Shown: positions 48,455 through 58,729, counted from the stretch's first letter. The stretch is DNA of 64,000 bases from Rhodococcoides fascians A44A (GCF_000760735.1 NZ_JMEX01000004.1:124001-188000); one strand, 5' to 3'. The notes: generated from the sequence alone by a model not told the origin. Made by a program: numbers and translations.

Positions 48455-50482
48455 GTGATGTGGAAAGATCTGCATGGATCCGTTTCGACGGGTTCGTTGC
48501 TGGATCGGCGCTACCGGATCGACGCGCCCATCGCACGTGGCGGAATGTCGACCGTGTACCGCGCACTCGACACCCGGCTGGACCGACCGGTCGCAGTCAA
48601 GATCATGGACCCCAAGTTCGCCGAGGATCCGCAGTTCGTCGCCCGGTTCGAGTTCGAGGCGAGGGCCGTGGCCAGGCTCAACAATCCGGGCCTCGTCGCT
48701 GTGTACGACCACGGCCGAGACGGAGAGTTCGCGTTTCTGGTCATGGAGTTGGTGGAGGGCGGAACCCTGCGCGAACTTCTCCGTGAGCGTGGGCCGATGC
48801 CGCCGCACGCGGCTGCCGCAGTGGTCCGACCGGTTCTCGACGCCCTGGGTACCGCTCACCGTGCAGGCCTCGTTCACCGCGACATCAAACCCGAGAACAT
48901 TCTCATCTCGGACGGCGGGGACGTGAAGATCGCCGATTTCGGCCTCGTTCGAGCCGTGGCGGCCTCGAATGCCACGTCGAGTTCCGTCATTCTGGGCACA
49001 GCCGCCTATCTCTCGCCCGAACAGGTGACGACCGGGTCCGCCAATGCGGGCAGCGACGTGTACGGCGTGGGTGTCGTCCTGTTCGAGTTGCTGACCGGGC
49101 GTACCCCCTTCAACGGTGACACGTCCCTCTCGATCGCGTACCAGCGGATCGACAACGATGTTCCCCATCCCAGCGCGTACATCGCTGGTGTACCGCCGGA
49201 ATTCGACGAGCTGGTGGCCCGCGCCACCGATCGAGACCCGGCCTCCAGGTTCCAGAACGCCGACGAGATGGCACGTGCGCTCCGCGTGGTGTGTGGACGG
49301 TTGGAACTGCCCCCGTACCGCGTGCCTGCGCCGCGGCGTTCGGCCGAACATCGCAGTGCTGCAGCGTTGGGTGCGCCCACCACGTTCGCCGGCGAGCGCC
49401 CCGCCGCCGAACCACCCACCCAGGTGGTGTCGTCCACGCCCCCACCGGATGCTGTGGTGCATCACACCCGCGTTCAGACTGCACCGACGTATCGCGGCGA
49501 CGCTTCGGGACCGACCGTCGACGACGACTCGGCCGATGCCGCACCGTCGCGCGCACCGGGTCGCCGCGAGTACCAGTTCCCCGACTTCGATGCCGACCGG
49601 CAGCGTTCGCGCCGAGCCATCGTCATCTGGCTGACCATCGTCGCGCTACTGGCGGTCGCCGTGGGAATCGGAGGTTGGTGGATGGGATCGGGCAGATACA
49701 CCTCCGTCCCCGAAATCGGCGGATTGGATCTGCAGAGCGCACAGAGCACGCTCGCGGCCGCGGACCTGGAGAACACCGTCCAGGGCACCTACTCGGACAC
49801 CATGCCGGTCGATGCTCTGATCGGCACCGACCCGGCCTCCGGTTCACGGGTGGCGAAGGGCGACACCGTCGACGTGCTCGTGTCGCTGGGCAAGCCGACC
49901 GTTCCGGACATCACGTCGAACATCTCGATCGGTGACATGCAGGATCTGTTGCGTGAGCGAACTTTCGAACCGGTCGACGGCGGTGAGGCTTTCAGCACCA
50001 CCGCACCCGTCGGCGGGGTCGCGGCGTTGGATCCGGCGCCGGGAACCACACTCGCCGTCGGCGACACCGTCAAGATCCTGCGTTCCAAAGGCGCACCGCC
50101 GGTGGATGTTCCGGACGTGAACGGCTTGACGGCCGAGGAGGCGACGGCAGCGCTCGCCGCCGTCGACATCTCGGTGTCAGGCACCCAGGAGCAGTTCGAC
50201 AAGGACGTCGACGGCGGCCGCGTCGCGGGTACGTCACCGGAGATCGGCACGTCCGTCACCGCGGGAAGCAGTGTGGAACTGCAGATCTCGAACGCGGTGT
50301 CGGTGCCGTCACTGCTCGGCCGGTCCGTCGGCTCGGCACGAGAGACGGTTCAGCGGTTGGGCTTGGACGTACAGGTCCGTCAGGTCTTCGACACCGACGG
50401 CTCACTCGTGGTGTCGCAGACCCCGGGACCTGGATCCAGAGTGGCCCCGGGGTCGACGGTCACCGTCGTGTCGTTGCCCTGA
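48455..50482 (+). CDS. pknL: Serine/threonine protein kinase PknL with four PASTA domains
   Basis: This transmembrane kinase has about 675 residues. The kinase domain (about 20-285) has the glycine loop IARGGMSTVY, VAVK, catalytic VHRDIKPENIL, ADFGLVRA and an activation loop with clustered S/T before GTAAYLSPEQ. A P/T/A-rich juxtamembrane linker leads to a transmembrane helix near residues 388-407. Four extracellular PASTA repeats then run to the C-terminus. From memory the M. tuberculosis PknL lacks PASTA repeats, so this is the longer form, suited to sensing muropeptides or lipid II. AGGAGG lies eight bases before the GTG at 48455; an ATG follows directly. Confidence 0.93.
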   Translation: MMWKDLHGSVSTGSLLDRRYRIDAPIARGGMSTVYRALDTRLDRPVAVKIMDPKFAEDPQFVARFEFEARAVARLNNPGLVAVYDHGRDGEFAFLVMELVEGGTLRELLRERGPMPPHAAAAVVRPVLDALGTAHRAGLVHRDIKPENILISDGGDVKIADFGLVRAVAASNATSSSVILGTAAYLSPEQVTTGSANAGSDVYGVGVVLFELLTGRTPFNGDTSLSIAYQRIDNDVPHPSAYIAGVPPEFDELVARATDRDPASRFQNADEMARALRVVCGRLELPPYRVPAPRRSAEHRSAAALGAPTTFAGERPAAEPPTQVVSSTPPPDAVVHHTRVQTAPTYRGDASGPTVDDDSADAAPSRAPGRREYQFPDFDADRQRSRRAIVIWLTIVALLAVAVGIGGWWMGSGRYTSVPEIGGLDLQSAQSTLAAADLENTVQGTYSDTMPVDALIGTDPASGSRVAKGDTVDVLVSLGKPTVPDITSNISIGDMQDLLRERTFEPVDGGEAFSTTAPVGGVAALDPAPGTTLAVGDTVKILRSKGAPPVDVPDVNGLTAEEATAALAAVDISVSGTQEQFDKDVDGGRVAGTSPEIGTSVTAGSSVELQISNAVSVPSLLGRSVGSARETVQRLGLDVQVRQVFDTDGSLVVSQTPGPGSRVAPGSTVTVVSLP

Positions 50483-50494
50483 TGCGGCAGTACT

Positions 50495-52430
<1,936 letters not shown>

Positions 52431-52437
52431 GCTTCGA

Positions 52438-52443
52438 AGACTA
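52438..52443 (-). promoter_or_regulatory. Candidate -10 element of the RNase AS gene
   Basis: TAGTCT (minus strand) is seven bases from the GTG at 52430. A -35 at normal distance would coincide with the edge of the 35-bp tandem array, at about 52461-52466, where no good hexamer exists. Confidence 0.35.
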
Positions 52444-52464
52444 TCGGGCAGCCACAGGGTCGGC

Positions 52465-52625
52465 GTGAGTGGAGCCTGCGGAATGAATCAGGCTCAGCAG
52501 TGAGTGGAGCCTGCGGAATGAATCAGGCTCAGCAGTGAGTGGAGCCTGCGGAACGAATCAGGCTCAGCAGTGAGTGGAGCCTGCGGAACGAATCAGGCTC
52601 AGCAGTGAGTGGAGCCTGCGGAAGA
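52465..52625. repeat. 35-bp tandem repeat, four full copies plus a partial, each a hairpin
   Basis: Units begin at 52465, 52500, 52535 and 52570; a fifth copy from 52605 keeps about 20 bases and then diverges. Every unit contains GAGCCTG and CAGGCTC, perfect 7-base inverted arms, around a ten-base loop. The first two copies have GGAATGAATC and the next two GGAACGAATC in the loop; otherwise they are identical. The array fills most of the gap between divergent genes (RNase AS and mptC). It is not a CRISPR because the intervening bases are the same in every unit. Confidence 0.95.
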
Positions 52626-52684
52626 ATCGGGGTGGGTGGTGCCACACCGTCGTCAATCGCTATCGAGCACGCAGAAGGAACACG

Positions 52685-54004
52685 ATGCTGGAAACACCCG
52701 AGATCGCCGCGGATCCGTCGGCGGGATCGACGCGACGTCGCACGTCGCCGTCGCTCGTCGCCGTGTGCGTGATCATCGCGGCCGCAGCGTTGGCGGGCAT
52801 CGCGTACAACATTCTCGGCTTGCCCGGTTTACGTGGGCTGACACCTCTCGGGAACTACTACCGGATCGACCTGGACGTCTACCGAATCGGCGGTGGCGTG
52901 TTCGCGTCCGGTTCGCCGTTGTACGGGCAGATGCCTCCGACTGCGCTGGGCAACACTCTTCCCTTCACGTACCCGCCCATTGCCGCTGTTCTGTTCAGTC
53001 CGTTGTCCGCGGTGAGCCTGTACTGGGCGAACATCATCGTGACGAGTGTGTCGCTGGTGTTGCTGTTCGCCACCATCGTGCTGACGTTGAGGTCGCTCGG
53101 CGTGGCGTCTTCCCTCGGCGCCTCGGTGTCCGCATGGAGGGAACAGCACCTACCCGGTCCTGTTCTGTTGTGGTCCGCGGCCGGGATCTTCGCCGCTGCG
53201 CTTCTGCTCGAGCCCGTGTTCTCGACTCTCGACTACGGGCAGATCAACATCGTGCTGATGGCGTTCGTCGCCGCCGACTGCCTGCTTCGTAAGACTCCGT
53301 GGCCGCGCGGACTCCTCATCGGTTTCGTTGCCGCGGTGAAGCTGACACCTGCCGTTTTCGTCCTGTACTTCCTGCTTCGCAAGGACTTTCGTGCTGCCGT
53401 CGTAGCCGGTATCAGCTTTGCTGCGTTCACCGCACTCGGATTCCTGATCACGTTCTCGGACTCGGTGACCTACTGGACCGACACATTGATCGATTCCGAC
53501 CGAATCGGTAGGCCCGCGTACCCCGCGAATCAGAGCATCACCGGTGTGCTCGCGCGATTCGGACTCGAAGATTCGCTTCGCTCGGTTCTCTGGATCGCCC
53601 TGTCGTGCTGCGTCCTCGCGGTGGCGGCGCTTGCGATGCGCCGAGCTCTCTCGGCCGGGCAAGGCGCCCTGGCCCTGGGAGTGAACGCGATCTTCGGTTT
53701 GCTGGTGTCTCCGGTGTCCTGGTCTCACCACTGGGTATGGGTGGTTCCGTTCATGGTGGCACTTACTGCACTCGCCTACCGCAGGCGTAGCTACCTGACG
53801 CTGGCGTTCGTCGGCGTCGGCGTCGTCCTGATGCACTTCGCGCCGCACTGGCGGCTGGCACCCGGCCGCTACTCGGGACTCGGGTGGCCGCTGTGGGACC
53901 AGGTAGCGGCGTCGTCGTACGTTCTCTGGGGCGCCGCTGCTCTCGTCGTCGTCATCGCGCTGCTTCGCTCGCCCGGAGTCGGTCGAACCCCGTCTTCGTC
54001 CTGA
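52685..54004 (+). CDS. mptC: Alpha-(1->2)-mannosyltransferase MptC-like (GT87)
   Basis: This GT-C polyprenyl-phosphomannose-dependent enzyme adds alpha-1,2-mannose branches to lipomannan/lipoarabinomannan (Rv2181 type). It has 439 residues and about ten transmembrane helices. The first outer loop contains RIDLDVYRIGGGVFASGSPLYG with the catalytic Asp, followed by LPFTYPPIAAVLF. LDYGQINIVLMAFVAADCLL, AVKLTPAVFVLYFL and SPVSWSHHWVWVVPF are family segments. The ATG at 52685 has AAGGAA five bases upstream. The frame is also open back into the 35-bp repeats, but that stretch is not protein-like. Confidence 0.88.
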   Translation: MLETPEIAADPSAGSTRRRTSPSLVAVCVIIAAAALAGIAYNILGLPGLRGLTPLGNYYRIDLDVYRIGGGVFASGSPLYGQMPPTALGNTLPFTYPPIAAVLFSPLSAVSLYWANIIVTSVSLVLLFATIVLTLRSLGVASSLGASVSAWREQHLPGPVLLWSAAGIFAAALLLEPVFSTLDYGQINIVLMAFVAADCLLRKTPWPRGLLIGFVAAVKLTPAVFVLYFLLRKDFRAAVVAGISFAAFTALGFLITFSDSVTYWTDTLIDSDRIGRPAYPANQSITGVLARFGLEDSLRSVLWIALSCCVLAVAALAMRRALSAGQGALALGVNAIFGLLVSPVSWSHHWVWVVPFMVALTALAYRRRSYLTLAFVGVGVVLMHFAPHWRLAPGRYSGLGWPLWDQVAASSYVLWGAAALVVVIALLRSPGVGRTPSSS

Positions 54005-54020
54005 CGACCCCGCAGAACAC

Positions 54021-54746
54021 TCAGCTCGCGCGGGTGTCCGGGATTCGCTCGGAACCTGCGACGGCGGAGTCCTCGGGCTTCTTCTTCATCGACGCCGCGT
54101 ACACGTCCACGTACTCCTGACCGGACAGCAACATCAGGTCGTACATGACTTCGTCGGTGACTGCGCGCTCGACGAAGCGGTTGCCCGCCATGCCGTCGAA
54201 GCGCGAGAAGTCGATGGGCTTACCGATCTTGATGGTGATCTTCGCCGGACGCCACATCTTGGAACCGATGGGGTTCATCTTGTCGGTGCCGATCATCGCG
54301 ACGGGAACCACCTGAACACCGGTCTGCAGAGCAAGCCGCGCCATGCCCGTCTTGCCCTTGTACAACCGACCGTCGGGCGAACGGGTGCCCTCGGGATAGA
54401 TACCGAGGAGCTTGCCCTTGCCGATGACTCGCGCGCCTGCATTCAACGCGTCCTGCGCCGCATCCGCTCCGGTCCGGTCGATGGGGACCTGACCGACCGC
54501 GGTGAAGAACCACTTCTGGAATGCGCCCTTGAGCCCGGGGCCGGTGAAGTACTCGCTCTTCGCGAGGAACGTGATGCGCCGCTGCACTTTCAGCGGCAGG
54601 TAGAACGAGTCGAGAACCGCCTGATGGTTGCTGGCGAGGATCATCGGTCCTCGCGCAGGAATGTTCTCGAGGCCCTCTATCGTCGGCCTACCCAGTGCAA
54701 CCAGGAGCGGACCGATGAGGACGTACTTGAACAGCCAGTACCACAT
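54021..54746 (-). CDS. 1-acyl-sn-glycerol-3-phosphate acyltransferase family (PlsC-like)
   Basis: This membrane acyltransferase of phospholipid synthesis has 241 residues. The catalytic HX4D motif is NHQAVLDS, the substrate arginine/glutamate motif is YPEGTRSPDG, and VPVAMIGTDKMNP is block IV. An N-terminal hydrophobic segment anchors it. The counterpart is Rv2182c. It sits beside mannan genes that build on phosphatidylinositol, so it may supply phosphatidic acid or acylate PIMs; the acceptor is not determined. AAAGGA precedes the ATG. It is convergent with mptC, 16 bases apart. Confidence 0.92.
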   Translation of the reverse strand: MWYWLFKYVLIGPLLVALGRPTIEGLENIPARGPMILASNHQAVLDSFYLPLKVQRRITFLAKSEYFTGPGLKGAFQKWFFTAVGQVPIDRTGADAAQDALNAGARVIGKGKLLGIYPEGTRSPDGRLYKGKTGMARLALQTGVQVVPVAMIGTDKMNPIGSKMWRPAKITIKIGKPIDFSRFDGMAGNRFVERAVTDEVMYDLMLLSGQEYVDVYAASMKKKPEDSAVAGSERIPDTRAS

Positions 54747-54908
54747 GGCGTCCTTTCTGGTGAGACCAACGATGTCGAGTATCGGGTGCAGAGGAAACTG
54801 TACCTACCGTTTATGACGCCAGCCACAGATAGTGCGCACACGGGAGAAGCATCACAGAACCGGACCGTGAGGTCGCGTCCGGACCGTCGGCGCGAGGCCT
54901 CGCCTGCG

Positions 54909-55883
54909 TCAGTGCGACGCCGTCGAGAACGCGCTTCGTGCAAGGTCGGCCGCACCGATCATTCCGGCGGCCTCGCCTAGCTGGGTGGCGCGGATGGTCG
55001 CGAGTGGGCGGTGCCCCGCACCCGTCACCAGGCGTGCACAGTGCTCGGTCGCTTCGTTGAGAAATTGACTGGACGACGTCGCCACTCCGCCGGCGATCAC
55101 GATCAGATCGGGATCGTAGACATCGCTCACCATGGACAGCCCGACACCGAGCCACCGAGAGAACTCGTGCATGGTGCGGATACCGATCTCGTCGCCGTCC
55201 TGAGCCGCCGAGGCGATCCTCCGTCCCGTCAGCGAACCGGGATCGAGAAAGACCTCACGGGCCAGAATCGTCGACGAACCCTGATCTGCGGCAAGAAATT
55301 CGACCGCAGTGTCCACCAATGCCGTTCCGCTGCAGTACCGTTCCCAGCAACCTCGCTTGCCACAGGGGCAGGCACGACCGTCGGGGACAACTTGGATATG
55401 CCCGAGTTCCGGTGCAACACCGTAACTTCCGCGGTAGATCTTGCCGTCGATCAGAAGCGCGGCACCGATACCCGTTCCGATGGCGACCATCACGACGTTG
55501 CGCCCGTCGGCTGCAGCACCGAATCGGTACTCGGCCCACGCCGCCGAGTTCGCGTCGTGCTCCAGCACGACGGGCAACCCGATACGATCGCTCATCCGTT
55601 TGGCTACCGGGCTACCCACCCATGGGAGATGCGGGGCGAATCGGACCGACGTTCGATCGGAATCGAGGAAACCTGCGACCGCCAGACCGACTGCCTCCAC
55701 GGGGTGCCGAGTCGCGAGTTCGCGGACGACACGCTCCAACCCGCGCTCGAGGGCCGCAGCGGTGTGCGGCGTCGGCGACTGGGTGGAATCGATGACCTGA
55801 CCGGACGCGTCGACAACGGACGCACGCAAACTGGTGCCTCCGACATCGATACCGATCGTGAGTGATTGACGCTGCCGTTTCAT
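54909..55883 (-). CDS. ROK-family sugar kinase, probably glucokinase
   Basis: This ATP-dependent sugar kinase has 324 residues. The phosphate loop is TIGIDVGGTSLRASVVD. The catalytic aspartate is in VVLEHDANSAAWAEYRFG. ELGHIQV and the zinc-binding signature CPCGKRGCWERYCSG are intact, as in ROK glucokinases. The ATG at 55883 has AAAGG about seven bases upstream; nine codons upstream of it are probably not translated. Sugar specificity cannot be read directly. It interrupts the Rv2182c-Rv2183c order known in M. tuberculosis. Confidence 0.9.
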   Translation of the reverse strand: MKRQRQSLTIGIDVGGTSLRASVVDASGQVIDSTQSPTPHTAAALERGLERVVRELATRHPVEAVGLAVAGFLDSDRTSVRFAPHLPWVGSPVAKRMSDRIGLPVVLEHDANSAAWAEYRFGAAADGRNVVMVAIGTGIGAALLIDGKIYRGSYGVAPELGHIQVVPDGRACPCGKRGCWERYCSGTALVDTAVEFLAADQGSSTILAREVFLDPGSLTGRRIASAAQDGDEIGIRTMHEFSRWLGVGLSMVSDVYDPDLIVIAGGVATSSSQFLNEATEHCARLVTGAGHRPLATIRATQLGEAAGMIGAADLARSAFSTASH

Positions 55884-55959
55884 TGTCCGACCTTTCTCGG
55901 CCGCCCCCAACGGCTATCTCGAGCTTTCGTGCTTCGGCCACCCCAGGAACGGCTGTCCG

Positions 55960-56415
55960 TCAGTTCCCGGGCTTCTCGGTGGCCGCATCTTTCACGGTAA
56001 CCGTAATCGGAACGAACTTCGCTCGTCGAACTATCGGGTCTTCCGTGTCGTGCCCGACAGTGCTGTCCCCGCCGTGAGGCATGTCACCGGAGGTGTCTTC
56101 CACCGACGACGACGCTGCGGTGTCGCGTGCACCGGCGTAGCCCTCACCAGGAGCAGGGCGGCCCGCGTGCTCGGCCATGATCTGCCTCAGCAACGCCAGA
56201 ACCGTCGCACCCTCGGAGGCGAGCAGTGTCAACAGGTCGTGCTGCTCCCCGCGCAGCAAGGCAGCCAGCGCGCAGACCGGGCACCAACTGCACCCCTGCT
56301 TCGGTCGTTCGCTCTGCTCCTCGACAGCTTGACGGAGAACAGGTTCCAACCTCGTCAGCACCGTCTCCGCGAGCGACCACAATTCAGCCGCGACATCCGA
56401 ATGGCGCTCGTTCAC
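55960..56415 (-). CDS. Conserved protein with CxxCxxC motif (Rv2183c-like position)
   Basis: From the GTG at 56415 it has 151 residues. The N-terminal helix (DVAAELWSLAETVLTRLEPVLRQAVEEQ) is followed by GCSWCPVCALAALLRGEQHDLL. That segment contains a CxxCxxC cluster, which could bind a metal. The second half is a disordered acidic tail. Function is unknown. It is last in the run SRPBCC - ArsA-like ATPase - this gene, 40 bases after the ATPase, so it may be a partner of it. A GTG a few codons upstream is a possible alternative start. Confidence 0.78.
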   Translation of the reverse strand: MNERHSDVAAELWSLAETVLTRLEPVLRQAVEEQSERPKQGCSWCPVCALAALLRGEQHDLLTLLASEGATVLALLRQIMAEHAGRPAPGEGYAGARDTAASSSVEDTSGDMPHGGDSTVGHDTEDPIVRRAKFVPITVTVKDAATEKPGN

Positions 56416-56455
56416 GTCGAACTCACGCCCCGACAAGCGTCCCGCGCACTGACCT

Positions 56456-57709
56456 TCATGCCGGCCACACCGCCGGGTCGGGACGGAAACGGATGACGAG
56501 GCGCCCGGCGTCGAACTCCGCACCGAGCACGATGCATCGCCTCAGGACGGAAGCGAGCCGAACGCGCCTGCGAACGCCGTCGGCCCCGATGATCACGTCG
56601 TCGTCCACGCGTCCGAGAGTGAGGGTCGACGGATCGACGAGCGGCAGAACCATCGTCATCGCGTAGATCGACTCCAACCCTGTTCCTGACTCGTGCGCGA
56701 CGGTCGGCGTGTCCGTTCCCGGTCGCTCGTCCGTCGTGTCGGTGGTCCGTTGCGTGTTCAGTGCAGCAAGAGAGACCAACCCTACCGGCTCCTGGGACGC
56801 CTGTTCCACGACGACGACGGCCGTACCTGCCGCCAGGTCGGACACCTCTCCGAGCACCTCCTGTTGAGCGGACCGCCACCCTTCGAACCAGAAGACGGCG
56901 GGGTGCGCTCCGACCAAGCCGATCGACGACGAATTGAGCAGCGGCAGAACTTTGTTGACGACGATCGTGTCCACGGCCAGACCCGTCAGCGCAGCCGCGG
57001 ACAACGTCCGCCTGGCTTCGGCGACGCCGACTCGGTCCGGGGTGAGCACCACCGTCATCGATGTTCGAGAGTGGTCGAGGAACAGTTCCCTGATACGTTC
57101 CGCCGCGGTGACGATGTTCTCCAGCATCGCGACGACGAGGGTCAGTCTCGGGTCCGTGCCGGTTCCGGCGACGATCCGGTCGTGGCGCGGCCAGAGCCGT
57201 TCGAGATACCCGGCAACGAGGTCCGGCAGTTGAAGAATGCGCAGTGCGTCCGCGGTGGCCGGAAGGTCGACGAACACAGTGTCCCAACGGGATTGGTCTA
57301 TGAGATCGACCAACCGATCGAGACCGACGAGTTCCTGCACCCCTGGAGCGCCGATGATCTCCTCGGGATCGACCGCACCGAACCGGACTCCGTGTTCGTG
57401 GCCGGCGCCGGCCATGGACAGGATGGAGGTCAACGCGGCGTATTTCGTCGCCACCAGGGCCAGAGTGTCCAGTTCGAGAACGTCCAATCCGGGCTCGACC
57501 GCCGCGGGCTCGGCGCCGCCCGCTCGGCCGTTGTTCACGCCGAGCACGTCGGTCACCGAGTGCGCTTGATCGAACGAGACGACGAGAGCTCGCGATCCCG
57601 CCCGGACGTCGTCGACAGCCGACTTCAGCGCAAACGTCGTTTTGCCCGCACCGCCTTTGCCGACGAACAGCCGGACTGCAGTGCGGGCATCGGAACGGGC
57701 CTCGGTCAG
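56456..57709 (-). CDS. ArsA/GET3-like ATPase with an apparent CTG start
   Basis: This anion-transporter-type P-loop ATPase has about 417 residues (Rv2184c position). The Walker A loop reads VRLFVGKGGAGKTTFALKSA. It lies upstream of the first ATG, GTG or TTG of the frame (GTG at 57556), so starting there would remove the ATP site. The only plausible start after the SRPBCC gene is the CTG at 57709, which overlaps that gene's stop as CTGA, mirroring the ATGA/GTGA couplings elsewhere. Later signatures include VVSFDQAHSVTDVL (switch I region) and VFVDLPATADALRILQLP. The C-terminal part ends ADGVRRRVRLASVLRR. The client or partner is unknown. Confidence 0.8.
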   Translation of the reverse strand: MTEARSDARTAVRLFVGKGGAGKTTFALKSAVDDVRAGSRALVVSFDQAHSVTDVLGVNNGRAGGAEPAAVEPGLDVLELDTLALVATKYAALTSILSMAGAGHEHGVRFGAVDPEEIIGAPGVQELVGLDRLVDLIDQSRWDTVFVDLPATADALRILQLPDLVAGYLERLWPRHDRIVAGTGTDPRLTLVVAMLENIVTAAERIRELFLDHSRTSMTVVLTPDRVGVAEARRTLSAAALTGLAVDTIVVNKVLPLLNSSSIGLVGAHPAVFWFEGWRSAQQEVLGEVSDLAAGTAVVVVEQASQEPVGLVSLAALNTQRTTDTTDERPGTDTPTVAHESGTGLESIYAMTMVLPLVDPSTLTLGRVDDDVIIGADGVRRRVRLASVLRRCIVLGAEFDAGRLVIRFRPDPAVWPA

Positions 57710-58143
57710 CCTTCGACTCGCTTCTTCAGTTCTTTGAGTGCAGTGTCGGTGATGACCTTCTCTGCCTTCCGCTTGAACAGACCGATCATCGGAATGTTCA
57801 GGTCCACGGCGAGTTCGTACGTGACCTCGGTACCGCCGGCTGCGTTGTCCTTCAACGTGTACGAGCCGTTCTGCGATTTCTGCATCTCACCCGACACCAG
57901 TTCCCAGGACACGGACTTTCCATCCGCCGCCCACTGGTAACTCAGCTCGTAGGTGTCCTTGACCATGCCCGCGTCCAGTACGAACTTCACCCGCTCCGCG
58001 CGACCGTCGGATCCGGCCGCGACGACCTCGACGGACTTCGCCGCCGACACCCAGGACGGGTAGGCATCGAAGTCCGCGATCACGTCCATCACCTGCGCGG
58101 ACGGAGCATCGACTGTGATCGACCTCTGAGTTCTCTCGGCCAT
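57706..58143 (-). CDS. SRPBCC-family protein (polyketide cyclase/dehydrase-like, Rv2185c type)
   Basis: This 145-residue START/Bet v1-like fold binds a hydrophobic ligand. The conserved opening is RSITVDAPSAQVMDVIADFDAYPSWV. YELAVDLNIPMIGLFKRKAEKVITDTALKELKKRVEG is the C-terminal helix region. The ligand is unknown. The ATG at 58143 is preceded by AAGGGA at a longer than usual distance. The stop overlaps the apparent CTG of the ATPase gene, suggesting they work together, for instance by delivering or sensing a lipid. Confidence 0.88.
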   Translation of the reverse strand: MAERTQRSITVDAPSAQVMDVIADFDAYPSWVSAAKSVEVVAAGSDGRAERVKFVLDAGMVKDTYELSYQWAADGKSVSWELVSGEMQKSQNGSYTLKDNAAGGTEVTYELAVDLNIPMIGLFKRKAEKVITDTALKELKKRVEG

Positions 58144-58242
58144 CGTGGTTACTCGGTGTCCCTTCTGTTCTCACGCCGCACTTGTTCATGTCATCGGCAG
58201 GTACGTACGTCACCCGTGCCGGGAGCACTGCCGTCCTTCATC

Positions 58243-58641
58243 TCACACGATGGCAGGCGGGTCGCACAACGGCCGCTCACCTGCCGCGCGTCCCGCCTCG
58301 AGCTCCCGTTTCACTTCGAACGCCATTGCCTTGCCTGCTACCCTTCGTCGTCGATTCTCCGCGGCGAGGTCGATGGACGTCCGGACGGCCGGCTCCGCGT
58401 GCAGAAAGTAATGGAGTACGACGCCGTCGAGCTTCGGAACGGGCTCGAGCCAGACCTCCATCGTTCCCGTGAGGGCGCCTTCGACAGACCACCTGAAGCC
58501 TTTGTCGGCGCGATCGTCGGTGACGTCGACGCGGAGGTCCGGCCACCATCGGCGCCAACGCCTCGGATGCCCCAGCGACTCCGCCACGGCGGAACCCGGC
58601 GCAGCGACGAACGTCTGATCGGCTACTTGGACACTGCTCAT
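58243..58641 (-). CDS. SRPBCC-like conserved protein (Rv2186c position)
   Basis: From the ATG at 58641 it has 132 residues. It begins SSVQVADQTFVAAPGSAVAESLGHPRRWRRWWPDL and ends in a basic helix (AAENRRRRVAGKAMAFEVKRELE). The arrangement of strands and terminal helix suggests another SRPBCC fold, but the match is less clear than for its neighbour. It precedes the SRPBCC-ATPase operon after 99 bases and is divergent from fadD15. No catalytic motif is recognised. Confidence 0.75.
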   Translation of the reverse strand: MSSVQVADQTFVAAPGSAVAESLGHPRRWRRWWPDLRVDVTDDRADKGFRWSVEGALTGTMEVWLEPVPKLDGVVLHYFLHAEPAVRTSIDLAAENRRRRVAGKAMAFEVKRELEAGRAAGERPLCDPPAIV

Positions 58642-58729
58642 GAGATGAGCTTCACACATCGGGACTTCAGCGCGCGCACGAGGCGGTCGAACCGGCCTCG
58701 CAACCGGGTCTACAGTGAGACGAATCCGA

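Noticed and set aside
52465-52625. CRISPR-like spacing of short palindromic repeats
   Set aside because: The bases between the palindromes are identical in each unit, so there are no spacers, and no cas genes are present. It is a simple tandem repeat.
52539-52684. Open frames starting inside the 35-bp repeats (MEPAERIRLSS-type peptides)
   Set aside because: The 35-bp unit rotates through all frames and can be read in each. mptC has a good ATG with a Shine-Dalgarno sequence at 52685, and the repeat-derived extension has no protein similarity.
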